Position numbers and translations under genes: made by a program. The notes beneath the pieces are model-generated. The model was not told the origin of the DNA and made no database searches. It was given only the letters and a program-made list of their open reading frames with translations. 64,000 nucleotides of DNA from Paenibacillus taichungensis. Lineage in GTDB: Bacteria > Bacillota > Bacilli > Paenibacillales > Paenibacillaceae. Location of the stretch: contig NZ_QEVW01000010.1 in NCBI RefSeq assembly GCF_003287275.1, positions 62,001 to 126,000 of the forward strand. Reading direction: 5' to 3'. Below, in pieces: positions 17,071 through 25,504 of the stretch; the stretch's first letter is position 1; the number at the start of each line of letters is the position of its first letter.

Positions 17071-17739
17071 ATGAAAAATAAAAAATGGATGTTAACCGCT
17101 GGTGTCTTCGGCATGGTGCTAACGGGATCAGCAGGGGTATATGCAGGAACGCAGTTGGAAACCATCAAAGCTTATTTAAACCATGGGCTAGGCATTGAAG
17201 TGAATGGACAGAAGTTCACACCGACAGGTGACAAGGGCAAGAATCTCGCCTCCATTACGTATCAAGGCAGTACTTATCTGCCGGTTCGTTCCATTGCAGA
17301 TGCGTTGAACACGGAAATAACGTATGATTCGAAAACCAATAAAGTAAGCATTGGTTCCACAAGCAACAGTGGTTCGACTTCAACAGCATCAACAGATAAA
17401 AACAATCAGGCTGAAATTGTGAAGGCCAAGTATTTACCAGCTGATTTACCTTTACCAACGGATGCCAAGATAATTAGCCTGATAGAGTCTAGTGTAGACG
17501 GCGGCAAGAACAAAATCATCTTTACATATACAACAAAAGAAACGCTGCTGACGGTATGCACTTCATACAAAGGTTATTACCAGAACAAAAACCTCACTCA
17601 ATACAGCCAAGACGTACAGGGTGAAGGATTCAACGTTATTGCCCGTAAAGAAGGGAAATTTGCTGTATCCATTACTGGTTCCATTTCCACAACCGACAAG
17701 GATGTTAACGAAATAACTATTGTATGGGAAGATGAATAA
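17071..17739 (+). CDS. Secreted protein with copper-amine-oxidase-N-like domain
   Basis: 222 residues. A signal peptide (MKNKKWMLTAGVFGMVLTGSA) is followed by the domain common in Paenibacillus exported proteins: IKAYLN, a short beta segment, then TYLPVRSIADALNTEITYD (about residues 60-85). A Ser/Thr linker leads to a C-terminal domain of about 110 residues that I do not recognise. The RBS is AGGAGGG. A paralogue of the N-terminal part lies at 61519. The domain name is historical and does not imply oxidase activity. Confidence 0.82.
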   Translation: MKNKKWMLTAGVFGMVLTGSAGVYAGTQLETIKAYLNHGLGIEVNGQKFTPTGDKGKNLASITYQGSTYLPVRSIADALNTEITYDSKTNKVSIGSTSNSGSTSTASTDKNNQAEIVKAKYLPADLPLPTDAKIISLIESSVDGGKNKIIFTYTTKETLLTVCTSYKGYYQNKNLTQYSQDVQGEGFNVIARKEGKFAVSITGSISTTDKDVNEITIVWEDE

Positions 17740-17834
17740 GAAAGCGTGACAACAAGTACTCGTAGCCATGCTTTGATAAAAATAAACATGTGATAGTAAC
17801 GTAGAACGCAGTATCTACCCTGTTTCCAAACAGT

Positions 17835-17886
17835 AAAAACCACCAGAGAAGGTCAGGATATGACCGATTCTACTGGTGGTTTTTTT
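17835..17886. terminator. Intrinsic terminator
   Basis: AAAACCACCAG pairs with CTGGTGGTTTT, with an inner GGTCA/TGACC pairing, ending in seven T. It ends the secreted protein gene and lies before the convergent S9 peptidase. Confidence 0.88.
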
Positions 17887-17978
17887 GCTGATCCTGAATT
17901 CTTCTCGCACAGGCAGACATAGGTAGAAGGAGAAGGGATATTTATCCTTTATTTCATAAATGTGATCTTATGATGGCG

Positions 17979-19979
17979 TTACAGGTGCTCATTGAACCAT
18001 CCAGCAATATGCTCCAGACGACGTACCCTTAAGTGCGGGTGACCTCCGCGAGACAACTCATGATTGGCCCCCGGGAAACGAACGAACCGAGTGGTCTGTC
18101 TGCGCCGCTTCAAAGCAACATACAATTGTTCAGCCTGTTCAATCGGACATCGTAGATCCTGCTCACCATGCAAAATCAGCAGCGGCGTGTTGATTTTACC
18201 CACGTATGCAAGCGGGGAGTGTTTCCATAACTTCTCGGTGTCATCCCATGCATTACCGCCAATCTGGTCTTCCGTGAAAAAGAATCCAATATCACTGACT
18301 CCGTAGAACGAGAGCCAGTTAGAGATGGAACGTTGAGTGACGGCTGCCTTGAAACGGTCGGTATGTCCAACAATCCAGTTGGTCATGAAGCCACCATAGC
18401 TGCCGCCAGTGACGCCCAGACGGGACTCGTCGATAAACGGATAACGGGACAACGCATAATCCATGGCTTCCATCAGATCACGATAATCCCCGCCGCCATA
18501 ATCACCACGGCAGGCATTCACGAATTGCTGTCCATATCCGAGCCCGCCTCTTGGATTAATATATACAACAGCGTATCCCTGTGCTGCGAGGATCTGGAAC
18601 TCATGCATAAACGTAAAGCCATACATCATATGTGGCCCGCCATGAATCTCAAGGATGGTTGGGACTTTAACTCCTTCCACCATGCCAGCCGGTTTCAGCA
18701 TCCAGCCTTGCAGTCGCAGGCCATCAGAGGAATCGAACCAGAAGGTCTCGGGTGTGCTAAGTTGGATTTCTTCATCCAGCTGAGGATTGCTATGGGTCAG
18801 TTGTATAGGCTCGGCCCCAACTTCATCAGGTTGAGTATATAGAAAGAGATCACCAGGACGAAGTACGTCTGCTACGCCTGCCACAATCTGTCCATTTTCC
18901 AGCTCAGCAAACTGATAGAACTCTTTTTCGTCCGGCAAGATGTATTCGGCATGACTGCCATCTTGTGCAAATCGGGCAATCCGAACGCTGCCTTCAATAG
19001 TAGCAAGACAGAGAATGGACGAACCATCACGACTGAATACCGGGCCCGTATTAGTCAGGTGTGAACGCATATCACCAACGAGGCTGTGATTGATCTGTAC
19101 ATCCCAATCCTTGCTCAGACATACGGGTTGGCCGCCTGAGATCGGAAGGGTATAGAGCTTGACCAAAGTTGCATTTCCATAGGAGCGGTCGCTGGCAAGC
19201 AGTGCAAGGGATTGTCCATCAGGTGCGTACGTCAGCCGGCCGAAAGAGTATCCTTCAGGGGTCAACTGCTGCACGTCAGATCCGTCAGCCTTGGCACGAT
19301 ACACATGGTTCGTCAGGGTGTAATCGTTATGCTTCTCGCCCTCTTCCGGAAACTGAGCGATCCAGGCAATGGACTCTCCATCCGGCGACCACGCATAATC
19401 CCCAACGTCATAATGGCCTGTAGTTACAGGGATCGCCTCTCCGCCTTCGATTGGAACACGGAAGAGATGGGTTCGTCGACCGTTCCACAGTCCACCGCTG
19501 TCAGATTTCATTCGAATTCGATCCACGACAAGTTCTTGCAGTAGTTTTTTATCTATGTCTTCAGTTTCATCTTCGTCTTTTTCACTCATGTCCACAGAGG
19601 ACTTTGCAAGCAAAGTGAGCCCATCTGGTGACCAGAGCAGGGAACTGACACCATGCTTCAAATGACTGATTTGCTGTGCTTCACCACCGTCTGAGGCGAT
19701 CAGCCATACTTGTGTTTTGCCTTCATGCTCTCGTAAAAAAGCAAGCTGTGAACCATCCGGCGACCAAGCAGGAGCGTGATCCTTATCTCCGGATGTGAAA
19801 GCTCTGTCCTTCTGGTTCTCCAGGTTAAGGAGTCTCAGGTGAGAAGAATAACCGTCTCGTGCTTCATTTGTTTTCCGGCTTACATATACCAATTGTCCGC
19901 CTTGAGGAGACGGGGTTGGATCATTAACCCATGTAATCTGAAAAAGATCTTCCGATGTTATGCCGCGCAGACTCTTCAT
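17979..19979 (-). CDS. S9 family prolyl oligopeptidase/acylaminoacyl-peptidase
   Basis: A 666-residue serine peptidase. The N-terminal two thirds form a TolB/WD-like propeller with repeated WSPDG blades. The C-terminal alpha/beta-hydrolase domain holds Ser527 in GGSYGGF, Asp608 in HGEQDLRCP and His640 in GANHELSRG. I start at ATG 19979 because GGGAGG lies eight bases upstream; the longer GTG start (19997) would run through that RBS. There is no signal peptide, so it probably degrades short peptides in the cytoplasm. It is monocistronic. Confidence 0.92.
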   Translation of the reverse strand: MKSLRGITSEDLFQITWVNDPTPSPQGGQLVYVSRKTNEARDGYSSHLRLLNLENQKDRAFTSGDKDHAPAWSPDGSQLAFLREHEGKTQVWLIASDGGEAQQISHLKHGVSSLLWSPDGLTLLAKSSVDMSEKDEDETEDIDKKLLQELVVDRIRMKSDSGGLWNGRRTHLFRVPIEGGEAIPVTTGHYDVGDYAWSPDGESIAWIAQFPEEGEKHNDYTLTNHVYRAKADGSDVQQLTPEGYSFGRLTYAPDGQSLALLASDRSYGNATLVKLYTLPISGGQPVCLSKDWDVQINHSLVGDMRSHLTNTGPVFSRDGSSILCLATIEGSVRIARFAQDGSHAEYILPDEKEFYQFAELENGQIVAGVADVLRPGDLFLYTQPDEVGAEPIQLTHSNPQLDEEIQLSTPETFWFDSSDGLRLQGWMLKPAGMVEGVKVPTILEIHGGPHMMYGFTFMHEFQILAAQGYAVVYINPRGGLGYGQQFVNACRGDYGGGDYRDLMEAMDYALSRYPFIDESRLGVTGGSYGGFMTNWIVGHTDRFKAAVTQRSISNWLSFYGVSDIGFFFTEDQIGGNAWDDTEKLWKHSPLAYVGKINTPLLILHGEQDLRCPIEQAEQLYVALKRRRQTTRFVRFPGANHELSRGGHPHLRVRRLEHIAGWFNEHL

Positions 19980-20322
19980 TGTTTGTCCTCCCACCACGAT
20001 TCAGATTGTTTTAATTTCCTAACCTTTCCATTTATATTAACGGAAAGCATGAGGCAGGACAACACGATTCTAACGAACGTATTCCTATTTCTTAACAATA
20101 TCGCTTGTGCCCGAAAGGAATTATTGGAAGCATGACGAATCCTAATGTTGAATAGTCATGAAATAGACGAAAAGCTGTCTGAAAATGATGTTTAATGTCA
20201 GTTGGATCTGTTTAATGAACAATGCTCTTTAGGTATATTTGGTAATCCAGCTCATTCAATGAGCTGTACCCCGTTTATATAGATCATTTTTGTCTCAGTC
20301 ACCATGAAGGAGGATCATCACT
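19980..20322. other. Divergent intergenic region, no gene seen
   Basis: This carries the upstream regions of the reverse S9 peptidase and the forward STM3941-like gene. No convincing gene, hairpin or operator was identified. Confidence 0.4.
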
Positions 20323-20895
20323 TTGTCCACATCCTATGATCAACAGCACGTGGAATACCCGAGCCGGAAACGCATGGCATGGCTTACAGTGGGGGCTGCA
20401 CTTTTTGTAGCAGCCGGATTTTTTTTGATGTTTGATGATTCTTCAGCCAAGGGATCTGCCATTTCTTCCGTTATAGGCTTGTTCTCCATTTTATTTTTTG
20501 GGCTTTGTCTCTGCTACAGCCTGGTGAAGATGATTAAGAAGGAACCTTCCTTTGTTGTCGATGAGCATGGATTTGTGGATTCATCTTCTTACACATCAGG
20601 AGGGCTAATTGCCTGGAAAGATGTTGAGAATATTTTTATGTATGAATTCATGGGACAGAAGATGATTGGAGTTAAATTGTGGGACGAGAAAGCCTTTCTG
20701 GATCGTCAAAATGGGATGAAGCGCAAATTAATGACGGTAAACAGCAGTAGCATGGTCGATGCTACGGTAAGCATTGCCCAGAACAGCCTAACGTTACCAC
20801 TGGATCAGTTGTATATCATGATGGTGGAGCGTTGGAAGCGATCGAATGAAGGGGCGAGTGAAGGCAGTAACTTTGATCTGTTTAATAATGAATAG
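20323..20895 (+). CDS. Small membrane protein, STM3941-like
   Basis: 190 residues starting at TTG with AAGGAGG eight bases upstream. Two adjacent transmembrane segments (about residues 18-37 and 47-67) are followed by a cytoplasmic domain with the pattern DEHGFVDSSSY...GLIAWKDVENIFMYE...MIGVKLWDE. This resembles STM3941-type proteins, a match made from memory. The function is unknown. The aldo/keto reductase starts 37 bases downstream, possibly in one transcript. Confidence 0.7.
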   Translation: MSTSYDQQHVEYPSRKRMAWLTVGAALFVAAGFFLMFDDSSAKGSAISSVIGLFSILFFGLCLCYSLVKMIKKEPSFVVDEHGFVDSSSYTSGGLIAWKDVENIFMYEFMGQKMIGVKLWDEKAFLDRQNGMKRKLMTVNSSSMVDATVSIAQNSLTLPLDQLYIMMVERWKRSNEGASEGSNFDLFNNE

Positions 20896-20932
20896 ATAGG
20901 CAGAAGAGTATTCTCAGATTGGAGGAGTACAG

Positions 20933-21799
20933 ATGCAACAAGGAAATCAGACGCGTACGATCCAGCTGCCCGATGGGACAACACTGCCTGCAATCGGACA
21001 GGGAACATGGTACATGGGTGAGAAACAATCCAGTCGAAGAGAAGAAGTTCAGGCACTGCGTTATGGCATTGAACGTGGAATGACAGTGATAGATACTGCT
21101 GAGATGTATGCTGAAGGCGGGGCAGAAGAAGTCACTGGTGAAGCGATAAAGGGCTGTCGCGATGATGTATTTCTGGTATCCAAGGTTTATCCTCATCATG
21201 CGGATCGTAAGCAGATGATTACCGCTTGTGAGCGCAGCCTTTCGCGTCTGGGTACAGATCGCTTGGATCTGTACTTGCTGCACTGGCGTGGAGATGTGCC
21301 GTTGGAAGAGACGGTTGAAGCTCTGGAACAGTTGAAACAATCAGGCAAAATTCTGCGCTGGGGTGTCTCGAATCTGGATACAGAGGACATGCAGGAGTTA
21401 TGGAACATTCCAAGTGCCCAGCATTGTGCAGTGAATCAGGTGCTGTATCATGCTGCCTCTCGTGGTATAGAATACGAGCTTCTTCCCTGGTTGAGGGAAC
21501 GCCGTATTCCTGTGATGGCATATTGTCCACTGGCCCAGGGAGGCAGGCTTCGTAAAGAATTGCTGGAGCATTCAGTCATCCGTGAGATTGCCAAAGATCA
21601 CGGAGTCAGTCCTTCGCAAATTGCGTTATCCTGGGTTATCAGGGATGGAGACATACTGGCGATCCCGAAAGCCGTACAGCTGAATCATGTTGCAGAAAAT
21701 GCTGCGGCGATGGACGTTATTTTGACCGAAGATGAAATTGTTCGTATCAATGAGGCATTCCCTGCGCCTAAGGGTAAAGTGCCTTTGGATATCGTATAG
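20933..21799 (+). CDS. Aldo/keto reductase
   Basis: A 288-residue NADPH-dependent TIM-barrel reductase. The catalytic tetrad is visible as Asp and Tyr in IDTAEMYAEGGAEE, Lys in LVSKVYP and His in LYLLHW. The C-terminal cofactor motif is AIPKAVQLNHVAEN. It resembles the YeaE-like group of small bacterial aldo/keto reductases. The physiological carbonyl substrate cannot be inferred. A clean terminator follows. Confidence 0.88.
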   Translation: MQQGNQTRTIQLPDGTTLPAIGQGTWYMGEKQSSRREEVQALRYGIERGMTVIDTAEMYAEGGAEEVTGEAIKGCRDDVFLVSKVYPHHADRKQMITACERSLSRLGTDRLDLYLLHWRGDVPLEETVEALEQLKQSGKILRWGVSNLDTEDMQELWNIPSAQHCAVNQVLYHAASRGIEYELLPWLRERRIPVMAYCPLAQGGRLRKELLEHSVIREIAKDHGVSPSQIALSWVIRDGDILAIPKAVQLNHVAENAAAMDVILTEDEIVRINEAFPAPKGKVPLDIV

Positions 21800-21860
21800 A
21801 AAACTTCTTGTCAGACCGATTACATCATACAATGAACGTAGTTGGGAGAATCAAAAGTAA

Positions 21861-21892
21861 TAAGAGCAGATCTGCGGATCTGTTCTTTTTTT
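21861..21892 (+). terminator. Intrinsic terminator
   Basis: AGAGCAGATC pairs with GATCTGTTCT across TGCG, followed by a run of T. It lies about 60 bases after the aldo/keto reductase stop. Confidence 0.85.
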
Positions 21893-21922
21893 TGCATTTG
21901 AAGCTATTTTATACAAATGGGC

Positions 21923-21951
21923 TTTACAACAACAAATCACTAGTGTACTAT
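21923..21951 (+). promoter_or_regulatory. SigA promoter of the second GntR-ABC cassette
   Basis: TTTACA (21923-21928), a 17-base spacer and TACTAT (21946-21951). The -10 area GTGTACTATGTAACTAACAC is an imperfect dyad that echoes the TACTA element in the first cassette's promoter, so autorepression is likely. Confidence 0.6.
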
Positions 21952-21989
21952 GTAACTAACACACAGATACAGAGAGGAGCGAGGATATT

Positions 21990-22400
21990 GTGAGCATCGA
22001 ATTTGACAACAACTTGCCAATCTACCTGCAGATTATGCAGTACATCAAAAGACAGATTGTGACCGGAACACTTAAGGCAGGCGATAAAATTCCTTCGGTT
22101 CGTGAGCTCGCGGCCGAATTACAGATCAATCCCAATACAGTACAGCGAACATTTCAGGAGTTGGAGCGGGAAGAAGTGGTTGAAACCAAGCGAGGTCTGG
22201 GCCGATACGTGACAAGTGAGGAGTCGAAAATTATGACGATCAAAAAAGAGATGGCTGGTGAATTGCTGGAGCGTTTTCTTACAGGAATGCAGGAGCTGGG
22301 CATCGAAGAACAGGATATTGTAAATATCGTGGCGGATGCCGTTGCAGAAGGAAAGCAATCATCGCATCGTGATGGAAGAGGAGGAACAGTGAATGAGTAA
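21990..22400 (+). CDS. GntR family transcriptional regulator, YtrA type (second copy)
   Basis: 136 residues from a GTG start (GAGGATATT upstream). The winged helix-turn-helix shows PIYLQIMQYIKRQI, IPSVRELAAELQINPNTVQRTFQELEREE and a short helical C-terminus, so it belongs to the same subfamily as the gene at 4475. It overlaps the ATPase gene by eight bases. It is the likely repressor of its own three-gene cassette. Confidence 0.88.
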   Translation: MSIEFDNNLPIYLQIMQYIKRQIVTGTLKAGDKIPSVRELAAELQINPNTVQRTFQELEREEVVETKRGLGRYVTSEESKIMTIKKEMAGELLERFLTGMQELGIEEQDIVNIVADAVAEGKQSSHRDGRGGTVNE

Positions 22401-23091
22401 TATTCTTGAGCTGAACCATGTGAGCAAAACGTATGGCGGCAAGAAAGCCCTTCATGACATCACGCTTGATATCGCACCAGGCCGAATTATAGGTCTGCTG
22501 GGCAGTAACGGCAGCGGTAAAAGCACTTTGATGAAACTGGTTGCAGGGCTTCTGCACCCCAGCAGTGGAGATGTTCGTGTCACGGGAAAAGCGGTTGGCT
22601 TGGAAACGAAGTCGCTGGTATCCTTTATGCCGGACCGCCCGTTGACTGAGAATTGGATGAAGGTACGGGATGCGATTGCGTATTACCGCGATTTCTACGC
22701 TGATTTTGATCAAGAGAAAGCGAGAGAGATGCTTGATTTCATGAAGCTTGGAGAGGGAGATAAGGTAAGACATCTGTCGAAAGGCATGAATGAACGACTG
22801 CAATTAACACTGGCTCTTTCCCGTAAAGCTCGTCTTTATCTGCTCGATGAACCGATTGGCGGGGTAGACCCGGTTGCACGTGGCAAAATTCTGGATGCGA
22901 TTGTGAAGTTCTATGACGAAGACAGCAGTCTGATCATTTCTACGCATCTTGTAACAGACATTGAACGGATCTTTGACGAAGTCATCTTCATCCGTGAAGG
23001 TGAGATGGTGATGCGGGAAGAGGTCGAGACTCTGCGTCTCAAGTACGGTAAAAGTGTGGATGAGATGTTCAAGGAGGTTTATGCGGAATGA
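22393..23091 (+). CDS. ABC transporter ATP-binding protein
   Basis: A 232-residue ATPase. Walker A is GSNGSGKST. The degenerate signature is LSKGMNER, and Walker B is LYLLDEPIGGVDPV, with the H-loop in IISTHLVTD. It is closely similar in style to the ATPase at 4857 but shorter at the C-terminus. It sits between the GntR regulator and the permease with overlapping ends, so it is the energy subunit of this exporter-like cassette. Confidence 0.9.
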   Translation: MSNILELNHVSKTYGGKKALHDITLDIAPGRIIGLLGSNGSGKSTLMKLVAGLLHPSSGDVRVTGKAVGLETKSLVSFMPDRPLTENWMKVRDAIAYYRDFYADFDQEKAREMLDFMKLGEGDKVRHLSKGMNERLQLTLALSRKARLYLLDEPIGGVDPVARGKILDAIVKFYDEDSSLIISTHLVTDIERIFDEVIFIREGEMVMREEVETLRLKYGKSVDEMFKEVYAE

Positions 23092-23828
23092 TGACATTGC
23101 TGAAGTATGACTTTAGAAGGAATTGGAATACATTGTTGGCGGGGCTAGCCGTATTGATTATTGTGCAAATTGGGCTGGCATTGTTCATGTCCGATATATC
23201 AGGCAGTGTTATCGGTATTATGGCATATGTCGGAGTAGGCGTATCTATATATGTGAAAATGATTAAAACATACTGGTCCAATATCCGCTCGTACAATCGC
23301 CGACTTTTGCCAGTAACAGGACTGTCTCATGTCTTATCCCCGATCATATTCGGAACGCTCTGCGGGCTGGGTTTACTGGTTGTTGCCACCATTCACTATT
23401 TTATTTTCAGTGCAACGCATACAGGGATTAACTTTGCCGACTACATTAACGATTCGGGTATTCATGTTTCGGAGATTGTTTCCTTGCTGCTGTTTTCCTG
23501 GTGGGTGGCTTTGTTCATGACCATTATCATCTTCCTCTCCATCTCCATTGGAGGCAGCTTCCGCTTTAAAACAGGACCGTGGATTAGTATCGTCGCTTTT
23601 TTCGTGTTAACCAACCTTATTAGCTGGCTGGAGAATATCATTTTCTCGGGCCGCTTTAACCCGAATGAGTTGTTTCAAATCACAGAAGGAAATACAGGGA
23701 TCTCCGTTACGTCCAATCGAATCATGTGGTCAGATGGAACGTGGGCAAGTATCATCTTTGAAATCATCGTTGCTGTGATTTTGGTTGGTGTTGCAGTGTA
23801 TCTGAATAATAAAAAAGTTGAAGTCTAA
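23088..23828 (+). CDS. ABC transporter permease, about six membrane segments
   Basis: A 246-residue membrane protein starting with MMTLLKYDFRRNWNTLL, then about six hydrophobic segments to the end. It overlaps the ATPase gene by four bases (ATGA). No lipobox or binding protein is nearby, which fits an exporter or envelope-stress cassette rather than an importer. I do not recognise a specific substrate family. Confidence 0.82.
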   Translation: MMTLLKYDFRRNWNTLLAGLAVLIIVQIGLALFMSDISGSVIGIMAYVGVGVSIYVKMIKTYWSNIRSYNRRLLPVTGLSHVLSPIIFGTLCGLGLLVVATIHYFIFSATHTGINFADYINDSGIHVSEIVSLLLFSWWVALFMTIIIFLSISIGGSFRFKTGPWISIVAFFVLTNLISWLENIIFSGRFNPNELFQITEGNTGISVTSNRIMWSDGTWASIIFEIIVAVILVGVAVYLNNKKVEV

Positions 23829-23835
23829 GATCAGA

Positions 23836-23870
23836 TTCTGTCAGCTGCAGTTTAGCTGGCAGATTTTTTT
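23836..23870 (+). terminator. Intrinsic terminator of the second GntR-ABC cassette
   Basis: TTCTGTCAGCT pairs with AGCTGGCAGA across GCAGTTT, followed by seven T, just after the permease stop. Confidence 0.85.
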
Positions 23871-23961
23871 ATTTGAAGCAATTCCCAATTCTTATACGTA
23901 AATAGGATATATGTTGTTTTACAATAAGGTAGAAGGTTTATTTCTTGTGAGGAGGGATTCC

Positions 23962-24459
23962 ATGGAACTCTATTTCAGAGATAATTTCTTTAATGCAGGG
24001 TACACCGAGATTATGAACCATCAACAGGAACAGGCGGGTCATCTCGATTTAAAAAGTGCCTTTGGTTCATCGCTTGATGTATTCGATAACTCGGGGCTCA
24101 TCTGCAGTGGTAAATTCCGCATGTTAAGTAACCGTTGGGATGTAACCTCGGCCGATGGAAGGGAATGGGGTGTCTTAAGGGCGAGGATCAGTCTCTTCAG
24201 TAAAAAGTATGAGTATGATGCAGGACCGCGTGGTGTGTATGATGTCTCCGCTCCGGCGTTTTCACAGGAATATGATATCACCGGGATGGGCGGCAAAATC
24301 GTGGCAAGCTTCAGGCGTACAAGTGGCTGGTTTGGTTCAGGTGCGTTTGTGTTAGACAACAAATCAGAACAGCTGGATACGGATGAATTGATTGCGGTTG
24401 TGATGGGCGTACATGCGATTAATAAAAGAAGAAATTCGGCTGCCGGCAGTGGCGCGTAG
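23962..24459 (+). CDS. Tubby C-terminal/LURP-one-like protein
   Basis: A 165-residue soluble protein. I start at ATG 23962 (MELYFRDNFFNAG), which has GAGGAGGG upstream; the longer frame from 23911 would run through that RBS. The pattern of beta strands with DVFDNSGLICSGKFRMLSNRWDVTSADG and GGKIVASFRRTSGWFGSGAFVLDN is suggestive of the LURP-one/YxjI beta-barrel group, but this is recognition by eye. There is no signal peptide or membrane segment. Confidence 0.6.
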   Translation: MELYFRDNFFNAGYTEIMNHQQEQAGHLDLKSAFGSSLDVFDNSGLICSGKFRMLSNRWDVTSADGREWGVLRARISLFSKKYEYDAGPRGVYDVSAPAFSQEYDITGMGGKIVASFRRTSGWFGSGAFVLDNKSEQLDTDELIAVVMGVHAINKRRNSAAGSGA

Positions 24460-24474
24460 ACAGAACATATGAAC

Positions 24475-24520
24475 AAAGAGGCTGTCCCTTGGGTCGTTAG
24501 CATTAACGGGGACAGCTCTT
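24475..24520 (+). terminator. Intrinsic terminator candidate
   Basis: AAGAGGCTGTCCC pairs with GGGGACAGCTCTT, followed by a T-rich tract. It uses the same GGCTGTCC core as other terminators in the window. Confidence 0.65.
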
Positions 24521-24538
24521 GTTGTCTTATTTTATTCT

Positions 24539-24607
24539 AATGAAACGAACACACGCTATTTGTCCCCATTTGCATAAGTTGGACGTTTAACGAATCACAA
24601 CTAACAT
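24539..24607. repeat. TTCGTTAG-family intergenic repeat, partial third copy
   Basis: AACGAACACACGCTATTTGTC resembles AACGAACCGAGCGCGCGCTATT near 15325. It is followed by TTTAACGAATCACAAC, close to CTAACGAATCACAG at 2027. Confidence 0.35.
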
Positions 24608-24610
24608 GAG

Positions 24611-25504
24611 CTATGCAGAATCACTGCCATCTGCATTGGCGAAAGGCTTTTCAATGGGGTGGCTGCGCACTCCTCCAGAAGTCCGTTCAGGCAGTGCTTC
24701 AAGCTCGGTTTCCGCATAGCGTGCCAATACTTTGGCGGCTGTCTCGGACATTCGCTCTCGAAGCGCAGCATTGTCCGCAATCCGTACCCGTTTGCCCAGA
24801 AAACGCATTTTGGAAAGTACGTAATCCATCTCATTCCGCGGAATGGTCAGTTCAATGCGGTACGTCTGTTGGGCTTCCACAAATTCCACCTGCTTCTCGA
24901 AGCAAGAAAAGGCATACAGAATTCGCGACAACTCCTGATTGAACTCCGGCAGCACTTCGATCGTTACGGTCGTCTTCCGGTTTTCCGTTAAAATCGCGAT
25001 TTTGGCAGCATATTGCGAAGCAGTTTCCGGTTGAAGTGGCTGGGCTTCCGCTGTAATGATGCTGTGCAGCTTGGTGGACATCAGTTTGTTGTAGAGTGGA
25101 GCATACCAGAGCACGTACCATTCTTTTTTGACCATGGAATATTCGAGCTTGTAGGGGTATCCAAACTGATCCTGGCTGATTCGTCCATTGCGGACACGCC
25201 CTGTCAAACGAAACCCTTGATGATGCAAAATCATCTGCCGTAATGGCTTGAGCAGCGGATGAAAGACACTGTTTTCTTCACTTTTGGCTTTTTCGGTCAG
25301 GTAATCCTGAAGGTCCAGATCCTGCTCTGCATCCAGCATGTCATGCATTTTGTGCAACGTATTAGGGTGCAGCGCTTCTGGTGCAGCAGGGTGATTCAGC
25401 ATCATGCGCAGCCAGGCTCGTTCCTGGGAAGTCCAGGTGAACAGTCCGGTTTCATTCAATCTCGTCATCATCTGGTAGTTGAACATCTTCTCGAACAGAT
25501 TCAT
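24611..25504 (-). CDS. WYL-domain transcriptional regulator (second gene of pair)
   Basis: About 297 residues, with a WYL-type ligand-binding domain: KLEYSMVKKEWYVLWYAPLYNKLMSTKLHSI is the WYL strand region, and the C-terminal WCX-like part follows. It lacks a clear N-terminal helix-turn-helix, so it probably acts with its partner. The start is uncertain: ATG 25504 has AAGGAGA about 12 bases upstream, and all candidates lie inside the end of the upstream WYL gene, giving an overlap of about 50 bases. This implies tight translational coupling. Confidence 0.8.
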   Translation of the reverse strand: MNLFEKMFNYQMMTRLNETGLFTWTSQERAWLRMMLNHPAAPEALHPNTLHKMHDMLDAEQDLDLQDYLTEKAKSEENSVFHPLLKPLRQMILHHQGFRLTGRVRNGRISQDQFGYPYKLEYSMVKKEWYVLWYAPLYNKLMSTKLHSIITAEAQPLQPETASQYAAKIAILTENRKTTVTIEVLPEFNQELSRILYAFSCFEKQVEFVEAQQTYRIELTIPRNEMDYVLSKMRFLGKRVRIADNAALRERMSETAAKVLARYAETELEALPERTSGGVRSHPIEKPFANADGSDSA

